From assembly GCA_938074535.1 (NCBI GenBank), contig CALJER010000009.1, forward strand, positions 1 through 55,830: DNA of 55,830 nt, read 5' to 3'. Shown here piece by piece: positions 27,644 to 36,384 of the stretch. Each line of letters starts with the position of its first letter. Position 1 is the stretch's first letter. The notes below the pieces were generated by a model that worked only from the letters and a program-made list of their open reading frames with translations, was not told the DNA's origin and did not search any database. This DNA is from an uncultured archaeon. GTDB lineage: Archaea; Hadarchaeota; Hadarchaeia; Hadarchaeales; WYZ-LMO6. A program made the position numbers and the translations under genes.

Positions 27644-28437
27644 ATCTTCTCCCTCAACCTCCTGTAAAAGTTGCCCCTCCACCTCAGGAAGGAGACGGGC
27701 CGCTCCGATTTGAAGAGGGAGATCCTTTCTCCGGGCTCCACCCTCTCCAGGAACTGCCCGTCGATCACGACGGAAGCCTGGTTGTCTGCTCTCGTCACCT
27801 CCACCTCTACCTTCCTGGAGCTCGGGATTACCATGGGAGGGATGGGGGGGGAGGTACACAGCGGGGTGAGCACCAGCGCCTCCATCCCGGGCTCCACCAC
27901 GGGACCTCCCGCTGAGAGGGAGTGCCCGGTGCTCCCGGTGGGGGTGGCCACCACCACTCCGTCCCCCCTGGCCTCGTAGAGAGCTTCGCCCTCCACCAGG
28001 ACCCTGAAAGAAACGGACTTTCCCGGCAGGAGCCAGGTGACGCAGGCGTCGTTGATGGCGTCGGGGAGCCTCTTCTTTCCCACCTCCGTGGCCAGCGCCA
28101 TCCTCCTCTCCACCTCCAGCTCCCCCCTCAGCATCTTCTTCACGGCTTCCTCGGCCTCAGAGGGAGGGACCTCCGCGAGGAAGCCCCTCCTGCCCAGGTG
28201 GATGCCCAGGAGGGGGAGGTGCGGGGCGAGCAGGTGAGCGCCGAGGAGGGTGCCGTCCCCACCCACGGTGAGGAGGGCCTCCACCTCCATTTCCCCCACC
28301 TCCTTTCCCTTCCTACCCAGCCTCTTGGCCAGCTTCTTTTCCAGCACCATGGATCCCTCCGGTGCGGTCTTCAGGAGCTTGCGGACGAACTCGAGAGCGG
28401 GAGGAAAATCGAGACGGGCCACCACCCCCACCCTCAT
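27637..28437 (-). CDS. NAD kinase
   Basis: A 266-residue protein starting MRVGVVARLDF, with LLTVGGDGTLLGAHL (the GGDGT motif of NAD/diacylglycerol kinases), INDACVTW (NE/D motif) and GDGVVVATPTGSTGHSLSAG. It phosphorylates NAD to NADP. A GGTTAAAAG stretch about 35 bases upstream of the ATG may be the promoter of NAD kinase-nob1-DUF47. Confidence 0.94.
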   Translation of the reverse strand: MRVGVVARLDFPPALEFVRKLLKTAPEGSMVLEKKLAKRLGRKGKEVGEMEVEALLTVGGDGTLLGAHLLAPHLPLLGIHLGRRGFLAEVPPSEAEEAVKKMLRGELEVERRMALATEVGKKRLPDAINDACVTWLLPGKSVSFRVLVEGEALYEARGDGVVVATPTGSTGHSLSAGGPVVEPGMEALVLTPLCTSPPIPPMVIPSSRKVEVEVTRADNQASVVIDGQFLERVEPGERISLFKSERPVSFLRWRGNFYRRLREKIW

Positions 28438-28525
28438 CCGTGTCACCACCCTTACTCGGTTGAGGCTTCTTTTAACCCCACCGAAGGGGGTCACGGTTTT
28501 CTGGAGATGGAGGAATCAAAAACCT

Positions 28526-28533
28526 CTTTAAAG
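28526..28533 (+). promoter_or_regulatory. TATA box of the aIF5A gene
   Basis: CTTTAAAG lies 27-34 bases before the ATG at 28560. Confidence 0.55.
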
Positions 28534-28559
28534 GAGCTGGCTTAGAGTAGTAGAACTCC

Positions 28560-28946
28560 ATGAAAGAGGTAGTGGAAGTGGGAAAGCTCAGGGAGGGCAG
28601 GTTCATCATCATAGACGGGGAGCCCTGCAGGATCGTGGGCTACAGCACCTCCGCCCCCGGAAAGCACGGGCACGCGAAGGCGAAGATAGACGCCATAAGC
28701 TTCTTCGACGGTCAGAAGAGAACGGTGATAAAGCCCACCAGCGCCAAGGTGGAGGTCCCCATCGTGAAGAGGGGGAACGCCCAGGTGCTGGCGGTGGTGA
28801 AGAACAGCGCCCAGCTCATGGACCTAACCACCTACGAGACCTTCGAACTCCCCATCCCGATGGAGCTCAGGGGGGACATCAAGGAAGGCGCAGAGGTCGA
28901 GTACATAGAGGCCCTGGGAAGGCGCAAGATAGAGAGGGTAAAGTAG
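28560..28946 (+). CDS. eif5A: Translation factor aIF5A
   Basis: A 128-residue eIF5A homologue. The hypusination loop STSAPGKHGHAKAK is intact with the target lysine at residue 35, followed by the C-terminal OB fold. It relieves ribosome stalling. The modifying enzyme deoxyhypusine synthase is encoded at 8824-9750. SepRS follows after 35 bases on the same strand. Confidence 0.96.
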   Translation: MKEVVEVGKLREGRFIIIDGEPCRIVGYSTSAPGKHGHAKAKIDAISFFDGQKRTVIKPTSAKVEVPIVKRGNAQVLAVVKNSAQLMDLTTYETFELPIPMELRGDIKEGAEVEYIEALGRRKIERVK

Positions 28947-28981
28947 TATTTTAGTGTTGTAACCCCATCCGGTCTGAGAGC

Positions 28982-30556
28982 TTGAAGTTTGAGGTGGAGA
29001 GGATAAAGGCCCAGGCCGAGGAGGATTTCGAGAGGGCCTGGAGGGAGAGCAGGAGGCTCCTGAGGGAGGAGAAGGGTTCCCACCGCCACGCCAGGAAGAC
29101 CAGGACCCACCCCCTCATGGACCTGCTGGTGGAGGTGAGGAAGGTGCTGCTGGAGGAGGGGTTCGCGGAGGTGGTCCTGCCCATGATCGTGGAGTCGTCG
29201 GAGGTGGTGAAGCAGTACGGGCCGGAGGCGCCGGTGATCCTGGACAGGGTCTTCTTCCTGGCGGGTCTGGAAAGGCCGGACATAGGCATGAGCAGGAAGG
29301 AGAGGGAGGCCGTGCGGAGGCTGGTTCCCGGCTTCAACAGGTTCGAGGAGCTCCAGTCCCTCCTGAGGAGGTACAAGAAGGGGGAGGTGAGCGCCGACGA
29401 CCTGCTGGAAGCGATGGTGGAGGAGCTGGGGGTTTCAGAGGAGGAGGCCTCCAGCATCGTGCAGGGAATCTTCCCCAAGTTCAGGGAGATGAAGCCCGTC
29501 CCCTCCACCCTCTCCCTCCGCTCCCACACCACCTCCCTCTGGTTCCCGGCCCTGGCTGAGTTCCTGAAGAGGGAGCCGCTGCCCGTCCAGCTCTTCTCCA
29601 TAGGGCCTAAGTTCAGGAGGGAGCAGAGGCTGGACAGGACCCACCTCTACGAGTCCTGGACCGCTTCCCTGGTGGAGATGGACGAGGACCTCTCCCTGGA
29701 GGACGGGAAGGAGGTCACCAGGAGGATCTTCAAAAGGCTGGGGTTCGGGGAGGTGGAGCTCAGGATGAAGGGAGCCACCTCCAAGTACTACGCTCCAGGG
29801 ATGGAGTTCGAGGTCTTCCTCACCTCCAGGGGTGAGGAGGTGGAGGTGGCGGACGGGGGAATGTACAGCCCCGTGGCCCTCAGCCGCTACGGCATCCCCT
29901 ACCCCGTTTTCAACCTAGGGATAGGGCTGGAGAGGCTCCTGATGATCAGGATGGGGGAGGGGGACGTGAGGAGGCTGGTCTATCCCTACCTCTACGCCGA
30001 GCCCTCCTTTTCCGATCGGGAGCTGGCGGGGATGGTGAGGGTGGGGGAGCAGCCCCTGACGGAGGAGGGAAGGAGGATAGCGGAAGCCATCCTGAAGGGG
30101 GCCAGGGAGCACGCCGATGCTCCCAGTCCCTGTGAGTTCGAGGTCTACAGGGGGGAGGTGGGGGGGAGGAGGGTGGTGGTGAAGCTGGTGGAGCCGGAGG
30201 AGGGGACGAAGCTCATAGGACCCGCAGGCTTCAACACCCTCTACATCTTCGACGGCAACCTGGTGGGGGTTCCCCCAGAGGGATGGAAGGACGACGAGTT
30301 CCTCCGGAAGGTGAGGAGGGAGGGAGTGGACACGGGCATCACCTACATGGGTGCGCTGGCCTCGCTGGCAGCCCGCAGGATAGAGGAGGCAGCGGAGGAG
30401 GGAAAACCGGTGAAGGTGAGGGTGAGGAACGTGAAGTCGCCCTCCGACATCAATGTAGTGGTGGAGGAGGTGGCGCAGCGCTACCTGACCTCCAGAAGGA
30501 AGAGGGTGGACGTGAGGGGTCCGATGTTCACCACCGTTACGGCTGAGTTCGCTTAG
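28982..30556 (+). CDS. sepS: O-phosphoseryl-tRNA(Cys) synthetase SepRS
   Basis: A 524-residue class II synthetase that matches methanogen SepRS throughout: KQYGPEAPVILDRVFFLAGL near residue 77, TLSLRSHTTSLWF, the motif-2 segment FRREQRLDRTHLYES, MYSPVALSRYGIPYPVFNLG (motif 3 follows as GIGLERLLMI), and a C-terminal DVRGPMF. It charges tRNA-Cys with O-phosphoserine, which SepCysS converts to Cys-tRNA. The start is TTG. A tRNA-Cys gene lies at 49177-49248; SepCysS and CysRS are not in the window. Confidence 0.94.
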   Translation: MKFEVERIKAQAEEDFERAWRESRRLLREEKGSHRHARKTRTHPLMDLLVEVRKVLLEEGFAEVVLPMIVESSEVVKQYGPEAPVILDRVFFLAGLERPDIGMSRKEREAVRRLVPGFNRFEELQSLLRRYKKGEVSADDLLEAMVEELGVSEEEASSIVQGIFPKFREMKPVPSTLSLRSHTTSLWFPALAEFLKREPLPVQLFSIGPKFRREQRLDRTHLYESWTASLVEMDEDLSLEDGKEVTRRIFKRLGFGEVELRMKGATSKYYAPGMEFEVFLTSRGEEVEVADGGMYSPVALSRYGIPYPVFNLGIGLERLLMIRMGEGDVRRLVYPYLYAEPSFSDRELAGMVRVGEQPLTEEGRRIAEAILKGAREHADAPSPCEFEVYRGEVGGRRVVVKLVEPEEGTKLIGPAGFNTLYIFDGNLVGVPPEGWKDDEFLRKVRREGVDTGITYMGALASLAARRIEEAAEEGKPVKVRVRNVKSPSDINVVVEEVAQRYLTSRRKRVDVRGPMFTTVTAEFA

Positions 30557-30644
30557 TCCCTTATCCCATTTTTCTGGAAACGTGCCCTCTCGGAAGGCCG
30601 GCATGCCGCTTTCGGGTTGGGTGGAGTGCGGTAGTGTTGAAAGA

Positions 30645-30652
30645 ATTATAAG
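30645..30652 (+). promoter_or_regulatory. TATA box of the saccharopine dehydrogenase-like gene
   Basis: ATTATAAG lies 21-28 bases before the GTG at 30673, supporting a leaderless GTG start. Confidence 0.6.
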
Positions 30653-30672
30653 TCCTTGATACTACTTCTATC

Positions 30673-31857
30673 GTGCCAAAAATACTTGTCCTTGGAGGAG
30701 CAGGTCACATCGGTTCAGCAATAGTCTCCGAACTGCGTAGTCTGGACCCATCCTCGGAAATAACCATCGCTGACAAAAACGTTGAGAAAGCTGAAGAGAT
30801 AGCGGAGACAGTCGGCGGCAGCGTAAAAGTTTTGCAGGTTGATGCCGCATCCGAAGCTTTGGTGGATGCCATAAGGGGTTTTGACGTGGCCGTTAGCGCA
30901 CTGGGCCCCTTTTACAAGTTTGGTGTTCCAGTCCTGAAGGCCGCTTTGAGGGCCGGCGTTAACTTCGTCGACATAAATGATGATTACGACGCCACGGAAG
31001 AAGCCTTAAAACTCCATGGAGAGGCGCAGGAGAGGAGGGTTACGGCCCTCATCGGAATGGGAGCAACACCGGGAATAACAAACCTTCTGGCCCGTCATGG
31101 GGCGCAAAAGCTGGATGAGGTTTCCGACATTGGAACCTACTGGGTTTGGACAGCCATAGATCCCACCATGGGGCCGGCCATCATAGACCACTATTTCCAC
31201 GCCATAACGGGCATGATTCCAACCTATAAAAACGGGGAGTGGATCAGGGTTAGAGCCCTTTCAGAGCCGGAACACTACGAGTTTCCAGAGCCTGTGGGTA
31301 CGTGGGAAGTTGCTCATGCGGGCCATCCCGAGCCCGTCACAATACCGAGGTACATCAAAGTCAAAAATGTCTGCAATAAGGGAGGGATCTGGCCCTCAGA
31401 CCTAAACGAGATAGCAAAGGTTTTCTCGACTCTTGAGCTGACGAGCCTGAAGGAAATAAAGATAGGCGGACATGTTTTTAAGGCCAGAGAGGTTGCTTTG
31501 GGCATAACCCTGGCGCTGTTCGAGATAACGCCCCCCGAAGCGATGGAGAAGTCAATTGGGCCCCTTTACGAGCGCTTAGGTGACTACGCTCTGAGAGGTC
31601 TCGGCCTGGCAGTGGTTGTTAGAGGTGTTAAGGAAGGAGGGGAACGCGTCCTCAAATATGGCATAGCATGCAAAGACGCAGCGAAAGCCACAGCCCTGCC
31701 AGCGGCGCTGGCTGCCCTGGAGCTTGCAGGGACAGAAGGGGTTAGGGCGGGAGTCTATCCACCGGAGGCCAACGTACTCAGCGTTGAGAAGCTCGTCAGC
31801 GATATCAGAAAAGAGATCGAAATAGAATTGATCGAAACAGAAATCAAAACCCTCTAG
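30673..31857 (+). CDS. Saccharopine dehydrogenase-like oxidoreductase
   Basis: 394 residues. The N-terminal Rossmann fold shows ILVLGGAGHIGSAIVSELR, FDVAVSALGPFYKFGVPVL, and GVNFVDINDDYDATEEA, as in the saccharopine dehydrogenase/homospermidine synthase superfamily of NAD(P)-linked enzymes. A C-terminal domain carries the dimer/substrate region. The true substrate cannot be read from sequence. Base and codon use differ clearly from the neighbours (more A/T in third positions, AAA and ATA common), with a sharp return to high GC after 31860, suggesting recent transfer. Confidence 0.85.
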   Translation: MPKILVLGGAGHIGSAIVSELRSLDPSSEITIADKNVEKAEEIAETVGGSVKVLQVDAASEALVDAIRGFDVAVSALGPFYKFGVPVLKAALRAGVNFVDINDDYDATEEALKLHGEAQERRVTALIGMGATPGITNLLARHGAQKLDEVSDIGTYWVWTAIDPTMGPAIIDHYFHAITGMIPTYKNGEWIRVRALSEPEHYEFPEPVGTWEVAHAGHPEPVTIPRYIKVKNVCNKGGIWPSDLNEIAKVFSTLELTSLKEIKIGGHVFKAREVALGITLALFEITPPEAMEKSIGPLYERLGDYALRGLGLAVVVRGVKEGGERVLKYGIACKDAAKATALPAALAALELAGTEGVRAGVYPPEANVLSVEKLVSDIRKEIEIELIETEIKTL

Positions 31858-31905
31858 TGACGTCGAAGGATAATTGAGGGAAGGTGGGGCTTTTTGGGAG
31901 AGGAA

Positions 31906-31913
31906 TGTATAAG
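31906..31913 (+). promoter_or_regulatory. Strong TATA-like element with no clear downstream gene
   Basis: TGTATAAG stands in the 202-base gap between the saccharopine dehydrogenase-like gene and the convergent isomerase gene. A transcript from about 31938 would contain only a short reading frame from ATG 31979 that runs antisense into the isomerase gene. It may drive a small RNA, or be fortuitous. Confidence 0.3.
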
Positions 31914-32059
31914 CGCCCCTCCGCCGGAAACAACGCAAGCTTTTAGCTCGGGAGAAAAGGGCGAGAGGGACCGCGGGATGGCTAAGAGTTGGAAGGTGTT
32001 TGCCTGCATCCCTACGGGAGGAAGGCGGTCTCAGAGGGTCAGGTCCTGGCTCCGCTGGG

Positions 32060-32878
32060 TCACCGGAAGTACCTGCGGAGGCTCTCCATTCCCCTCCTGG
32101 CCGCCTCCACTGGACGTTCTGGATCCCAGAGCTCGGCTATGACCATCCCCCTGTAGCCCGCTTCATGCAGAGAGGAGGAGAGGGAGGAAAAATCGATTTC
32201 CCCTTCACCTGGCACCAGGTGGTCGTCGTCCCCTCCCCTGTTGTCGTGAACGTGAACGTGCAGAAGGCTCTTCCCCATGGCCCTGATGTGGGAGCGCACG
32301 TCGAGTTTCCTCCCCTCAGCCCTCTCCCTCAGGTTCGCGTGCCCCACATCGTAGGTTATCCACGCCCCCGCCTCCTCCACCACCTCCCTCAGCTCCCCCG
32401 GTGTCGAGAAGGGGCTGGAGATGGTCATCCCGTTCTCCACGGTCAGCTTCACCCCCACCTCCCTCGCCCGGGAGGTCAGGGAGCGCAGGAGGGAGAGGCA
32501 CTTCTTCTTGCTCAGCTCGAAGAACTCGCTGGTGGGCACCCTGCTGGATCCCGTGTGCACCACCACCACCTCTCCGCCCAGGAGCCTGCAGGCCTCCATT
32601 CCCCTCTCGGCAAGCCTGCGGTTGAGCTCGAACACTTCCGGCAGGTGGCTTACTGGGTTCAGGTCCACGAAGCTGGTGTGGACGGAGGGCTCCAATCCCC
32701 TTTCCTCCAGCTCCCTCCCGAGGTCCCTCAGCCTTTCCCGGTCCTCCTCCCACCTCAGGGAGAAGTGGGGGACCTCGTAGATCACCTCCAGGCACTCGTA
32801 CCCCAGCTCCTGGACCAGGGGCAGGGCCTCCTCCAGTTTCCCCTTCACGAAGAGCAGGCTGGAGAGCCCGAGCTTCAT
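32060..32878 (-). CDS. Sugar phosphate isomerase/epimerase (AP-endonuclease-2 TIM barrel)
   Basis: A 272-residue xylose-isomerase-like TIM barrel. Metal ligands are visible in order: SVHTSF, VVVVHTGSS, LTVENGM, ITYDVGHAN and HVHDNRGGDDDHLVPGEGEI. The family includes sugar and inositol isomerases/epimerases and endonuclease IV. The EGEIDF and HDN motifs favour an isomerase over DNA repair. It lies downstream of two MFS transporter genes on the same strand; a shared substrate is possible but only inferred. Confidence 0.85.
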   Translation of the reverse strand: MKLGLSSLLFVKGKLEEALPLVQELGYECLEVIYEVPHFSLRWEEDRERLRDLGRELEERGLEPSVHTSFVDLNPVSHLPEVFELNRRLAERGMEACRLLGGEVVVVHTGSSRVPTSEFFELSKKKCLSLLRSLTSRAREVGVKLTVENGMTISSPFSTPGELREVVEEAGAWITYDVGHANLRERAEGRKLDVRSHIRAMGKSLLHVHVHDNRGGDDDHLVPGEGEIDFSSLSSSLHEAGYRGMVIAELWDPERPVEAARRGMESLRRYFR

Positions 32879-32941
32879 CTGGAAGGCATCATCTCCCGGT
32901 GTTTAAATAGTATCTCGGGCAGAGGTGCGTCTGTTTGCTGG

Positions 32942-34108
32942 TCAGAAGCGCCTGGGAACCTCTCTGGGCCATCCCCTGAAGAGGAGGAAGGAGAGGGGAG
33001 CCCCGCAGAGGAAGAGGAGGAAGGAGGCCCACATCACTGAAGGGGGGGAGAGGGAGTAGAGGTAGCCGCCCGCTGCGGTTCCCAGGGAGGAGCCGAGGTA
33101 GAAGGAGAGGTCCACGAAAGCCTCCGCCCTCCCCCTCAGGGCCTGAGGTGTGAGGAGGGCCACCGAGCCCCTTTCCACCCCGTAGGTGAGGGAGCCGCAC
33201 AGGTTGATGATGATAAGGGAGAGGAAAATCCCCGAAACGGAGCGGGTGAGGACGAGGAGGGGGGAGAGGCTCTCCAGCAAGAGCAGGTGGCTGTAGAGGA
33301 AGGAGAGAGGCGCCTGGCCGAGCCTCCGGCTGAGGGGGAGGGCCAGAGGGTAGGCAAGAGAGGAAAGGGCCAGGGCCAGTCCGAACTCCGCAAAGCTCAT
33401 CAGCTCCAAGTCTCTCACCGCGTACAGCACCAGGAAGAAGTTGAACATGGCGAGGGCGCTGATGAGGAGGAGGATCCTGAGCAGGATCAGGCCCTTAAGC
33501 AGCCTGTGGAGGGAGAGGAAGTCCCTCAGGGGGTTCCATACCGTTTTTCTCCTTACCTGCAGGGTTTCGGTGAGCGACCAGGACCTAACCACCGCCGCGG
33601 CCAGGATCACGGTACCACCGGCCAGGAAGGCCGTCCTGAGCCCGGGTAAGCCCCAAGTGTCCCTCATCATCCCCCCCAGCACGGGAGAAAGGGAGTAGGG
33701 CAGGTGCTCAGCCACCACGGCCAGCGTGAACATCCCCAGCAGGCCCTTCCTGGCGGAGTCCATGATCATGGCGTTGAAGGAGGGGAAGTAGAAGTAGGCG
33801 GCTCCCTCCAGCAGGGCGGCCACCACGAGGTCGAAGGTACCGCGGGCCAGGGAGTAGAGGAGGAGGGAAAGACCGAGGAGGGCGGTGCCCCACACGATGG
33901 GCCTCTTCCTTCCCAGCCTGTCCGCCGCCAGCCCCCCCGCCAAGAAGGAAAAGACGCAGACGAGGCTCCGCAGGGAGCTGATCATGCCAGCGGTCAGCGG
34001 ATTCCCGGTGAGGGAATAAGCGTACTCGGAGAAGTAGGGGTAGGCCAGGCCCACCGAGAAGCTGACGACGGCGGCGGAGAGGAGGAGAACCCTGACGTTG
34101 TTCCTCAT
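32942..34108 (-). CDS. MFS transporter, second of a pair
   Basis: A 388-residue polytopic protein with about 12 helices and an MFS loop-2-3 motif (LAGGLAADRLGRKRPIVWG). Its ATG overlaps the stop of the upstream MFS gene (ATGA), so they are translated together. The substrate is unknown. The pairing could mean a heteromeric unit or simple tandem duplication with divergence. Confidence 0.88.
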   Translation of the reverse strand: MRNNVRVLLLSAAVVSFSVGLAYPYFSEYAYSLTGNPLTAGMISSLRSLVCVFSFLAGGLAADRLGRKRPIVWGTALLGLSLLLYSLARGTFDLVVAALLEGAAYFYFPSFNAMIMDSARKGLLGMFTLAVVAEHLPYSLSPVLGGMMRDTWGLPGLRTAFLAGGTVILAAAVVRSWSLTETLQVRRKTVWNPLRDFLSLHRLLKGLILLRILLLISALAMFNFFLVLYAVRDLELMSFAEFGLALALSSLAYPLALPLSRRLGQAPLSFLYSHLLLLESLSPLLVLTRSVSGIFLSLIIINLCGSLTYGVERGSVALLTPQALRGRAEAFVDLSFYLGSSLGTAAGGYLYSLSPPSVMWASFLLFLCGAPLSFLLFRGWPREVPRRF

Positions 34109-35238
34109 CCTCTCACCAGGCGGAGGAGGAAGGGTAGGGAGAGGAGCTCGGCCGCGACGGAGAAGGCGGCGAGCAGGAGGGGGGAGGGGTAGAGCAGGCC
34201 CATCAGGGCATTGCCCGCGAAGCCCGAGAGCCCGTAGAGGGAGGAGAAGAGCCCGTAGGCGGTACCCCTCTTCGCGGAGGGAACCACCTCACCCACGGCG
34301 GCCCTCATCACCGTCTCCTGCGTGCCCATGGCCGCCCCCCAGAACACCACGCCTACGAGGCCCGCCGCCCTCCCCCCCAGCAGGAAGGCCAGGGGGGCGA
34401 CGGGGAGGGAGAGGAGGGGAACGAGGAGGAGAGAGGAGAGGCCCTTCCGGTCGTAGGTCCTTCCCGCCCAGAGGGCCAGGAGGGCGTCCGTGCCCATGGC
34501 AAGGGCGAAGAGGAGGGGGATTTCGGTGTCGGAGAAGGAGGAGGTGAGGCGGTAGGCCAGAAGGGGGAAGGTCAGGAAACCGCAGGTGGAGAGGACCACG
34601 AAGAGGAGGTAGAGCCTGAAGCTGCCAGGGATCCCTCCCCTTCCCCCCCTCTCCAGCCTCGAGGGATGGGGATAGAGCCTCCAGCTCAGGAGGAGGAAGA
34701 CCAGCAGGAGGAGGGCAGGGAAGAAGAGAGGGGTGAAGGCCCCCCTGTACCCCCTGAGGGAGAGCAGGAGGGCGAGGAAGAGGGGGCCGATCACCGCTCC
34801 CACCTGGTCCAGGGCCTCGTGGAGGGCGAAGCCCCATCCCCTCCCCACCCGGGAGGCCGCATGGGAGAGGATGGCGTCCCTAGGAGGAGTCCTCACGGCC
34901 TTTCCCGTCCTCTCCACCAGCAGGAGGAGGACGGCCAGCTCCCAGGAGCCTGCCAGACCTAGGAGGGGAAGAAGGAGGAGGGGGAGGTAGCCCGCCACCG
35001 TTAGTGGCCAGTATCCCCAGCGGTCCGAGAGGTAGCCGGAGAGGGGGCGGAGGCCGTACCCCAGGAACTCACCCAGGCCGGAGGCAGCCCCAACCACGGC
35101 GGCGCTCGCCCCCAGGGAGGCCAAGAAGGGACCGGCCACGCCCCTGACCCCCTCGTACACCACGTCCCCCAGCAGGCTCACCAGACCCAGCAGGAGGATG
35201 AGCCTCAGGGCCCTCTTCTTGGTTTCCGGCACCTTCAC
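34105..35238 (-). CDS. MFS transporter, first of a pair
   Basis: A 377-residue polytopic protein with about 12 helices and MFS features: GLRPLSGYLSDRWGYWPLTV (loop 2-3 motif), LVERTGKAVRTPPRDAIL, and a central loop WRLYPHPSRLERGG. The VRTPPRDAILSHA stretch is typical of a widespread efflux-like MFS subfamily. It is followed by the overlapping second MFS gene. GC falls sharply just upstream of its start. Confidence 0.88.
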   Translation of the reverse strand: MKVPETKKRALRLILLLGLVSLLGDVVYEGVRGVAGPFLASLGASAAVVGAASGLGEFLGYGLRPLSGYLSDRWGYWPLTVAGYLPLLLLPLLGLAGSWELAVLLLLVERTGKAVRTPPRDAILSHAASRVGRGWGFALHEALDQVGAVIGPLFLALLLSLRGYRGAFTPLFFPALLLLVFLLLSWRLYPHPSRLERGGRGGIPGSFRLYLLFVVLSTCGFLTFPLLAYRLTSSFSDTEIPLLFALAMGTDALLALWAGRTYDRKGLSSLLLVPLLSLPVAPLAFLLGGRAAGLVGVVFWGAAMGTQETVMRAAVGEVVPSAKRGTAYGLFSSLYGLSGFAGNALMGLLYPSPLLLAAFSVAAELLSLPFLLRLVRG

Positions 35239-35626
35239 CCTCTTTTTTGGGAATATAGGAGCTTTTTCTTTGAGGTTCGGTTTCAGTGCGGGATTTCCAA
35301 GTTGGTTGTAGAGGAGAAAGTGAGCTAGAATCCATTCCCCGGCTGCTCCTTCATCTGGAAAGGAAAAACAATGAGTTGTTTCATGCTGATATCCCTCAGT
35401 CCCCCGGGCGAAGTCATGTTCTTACCAAATGGAGGGGCGTTACAAAAGTGCAGCGCTTCTTCCCGCACAGAAATCAAGTTTTTGCGGCCAGAAACCCTGT
35501 ACTGGTAGCGATGTTTGGAAAAAGGAAAATTTCACCGGTATATCTCCAGCGCCCGCAATCGGATTCGAATAGCGAGGAGAACCGCATGCAGTTGGCGGTG
35601 TTACCAATTTCGAACAATTGAGTTCG
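35239..35626 (+). other. AT-richer gap with no supported gene
   Basis: 388 bases between the MFS start and the stop of the putative nuclease gene. GC is visibly lower than in the flanks. A 111-codon open frame on the plus strand (35286-35621) has no family resemblance and odd composition, so I do not call it. No RNA gene or repeat was recognised. It probably belongs to the same acquired island as the nuclease. Confidence 0.5.
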
Positions 35627-36298
35627 TCACTTGCTGGGCGCGGAAAGGTTATCTCTTGGTCCAATGACGCTGTAAGTATCTACCAGATGTAACAATTCCA
35701 GCACGAAATCTTTCCTCCGGTAATCTTTTGAACTCGGATCCTTCAAATATCTGATTAAATCGTTTAGAATGTGGGGTATTTCTATTACAAACACGCCTTT
35801 TTCTCTTAAGGTCTCGATGACCTCCCCTTTCCTTATTTTCCTACTCCCCATGGTGTGCTCTTCATGCAGGTGTGGACAGACGAGCACTCTTCCGAAATCC
35901 TCCGAGCCAAATATCTCTTTTCCCTTCTCGTAGACCTCCTCTTTTAAAAAAGTGTTTTTCAACTCCCGCCTCGGAATTGTTTTTGGAACAAATTTTTTCC
36001 CTTTCATCAATTCAATATCACTAGAAAGCCTTCCAAGAAGATCGTATGAAGCTCCGGGGTATTCAAACCATCCTTTACATTCAACCAGCAGATTCTTCGG
36101 TAGTTCGCCAGGTTCGAAGGGAATCGAAACTTTGTCCAATTTGGGGTGCGTACAAATCAAATCTATATCCATAGGGGTCGTTGCTTTGACGCTTTCCCTG
36201 CTAGGCCTAACTGGAATCGAAGTATCGGTGTGGTACCCCAGTTTTTTTGAAAACCAACATCGGGTGATTTCAACGACCGCATTTAAGGGTACCGGCAT
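35627..36298 (-). CDS. Putative PD-(D/E)XK nuclease in AT-rich island
   Basis: A 223-residue soluble protein starting MPVPLNAVVEITRCWFSKK. Residues 43-76 read like a PD-(D/E)XK core: DIDLICTH supplies the acidic residue, then after a spacer LLVECKGW supplies E-x-K. The preceding helix (FSKKLGYHT) fits the Glu-helix region of restriction-type nucleases. The C-terminal half is unassigned (VLVCPHLHEEHTMGSRK). Lower GC than its neighbours marks it as acquired. A TATA-like stretch at 36321-36328 gives it its own promoter. The same frame stays open upstream through the LUD gene, but that part is antiparallel noise from another frame. Function inferred only from the motif. Confidence 0.6.
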   Translation of the reverse strand: MPVPLNAVVEITRCWFSKKLGYHTDTSIPVRPSRESVKATTPMDIDLICTHPKLDKVSIPFEPGELPKNLLVECKGWFEYPGASYDLLGRLSSDIELMKGKKFVPKTIPRRELKNTFLKEEVYEKGKEIFGSEDFGRVLVCPHLHEEHTMGSRKIRKGEVIETLREKGVFVIEIPHILNDLIRYLKDPSSKDYRRKDFVLELLHLVDTYSVIGPRDNLSAPSK

Positions 36299-36320
36299 AC
36301 TGCTTTTACTTCGGGGGCAC

Positions 36321-36328
36321 TTTTTTAA
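36321..36328 (-). promoter_or_regulatory. TATA-like box of the putative nuclease gene
   Basis: TTAAAAAA on the minus strand lies 23-30 bases before the ATG at 36298. Confidence 0.5.
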
Positions 36329-36384
36329 GCCTTCGGGAATGTGGTTTTGCCCTTCAGGTTGCTCAAAACAGGTACCGCGAAAAG

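Noticed and set aside
31894-32142. A small reading frame behind the TATA-like element at 31906
   Set aside because: It would start upstream of the transcript and runs antisense into the isomerase gene; only a possible RNA is noted.
35286-35621. A 111-codon plus-strand frame
   Set aside because: No recognisable motif, no promoter or ribosome-binding site, and an AT-rich, low-complexity context.
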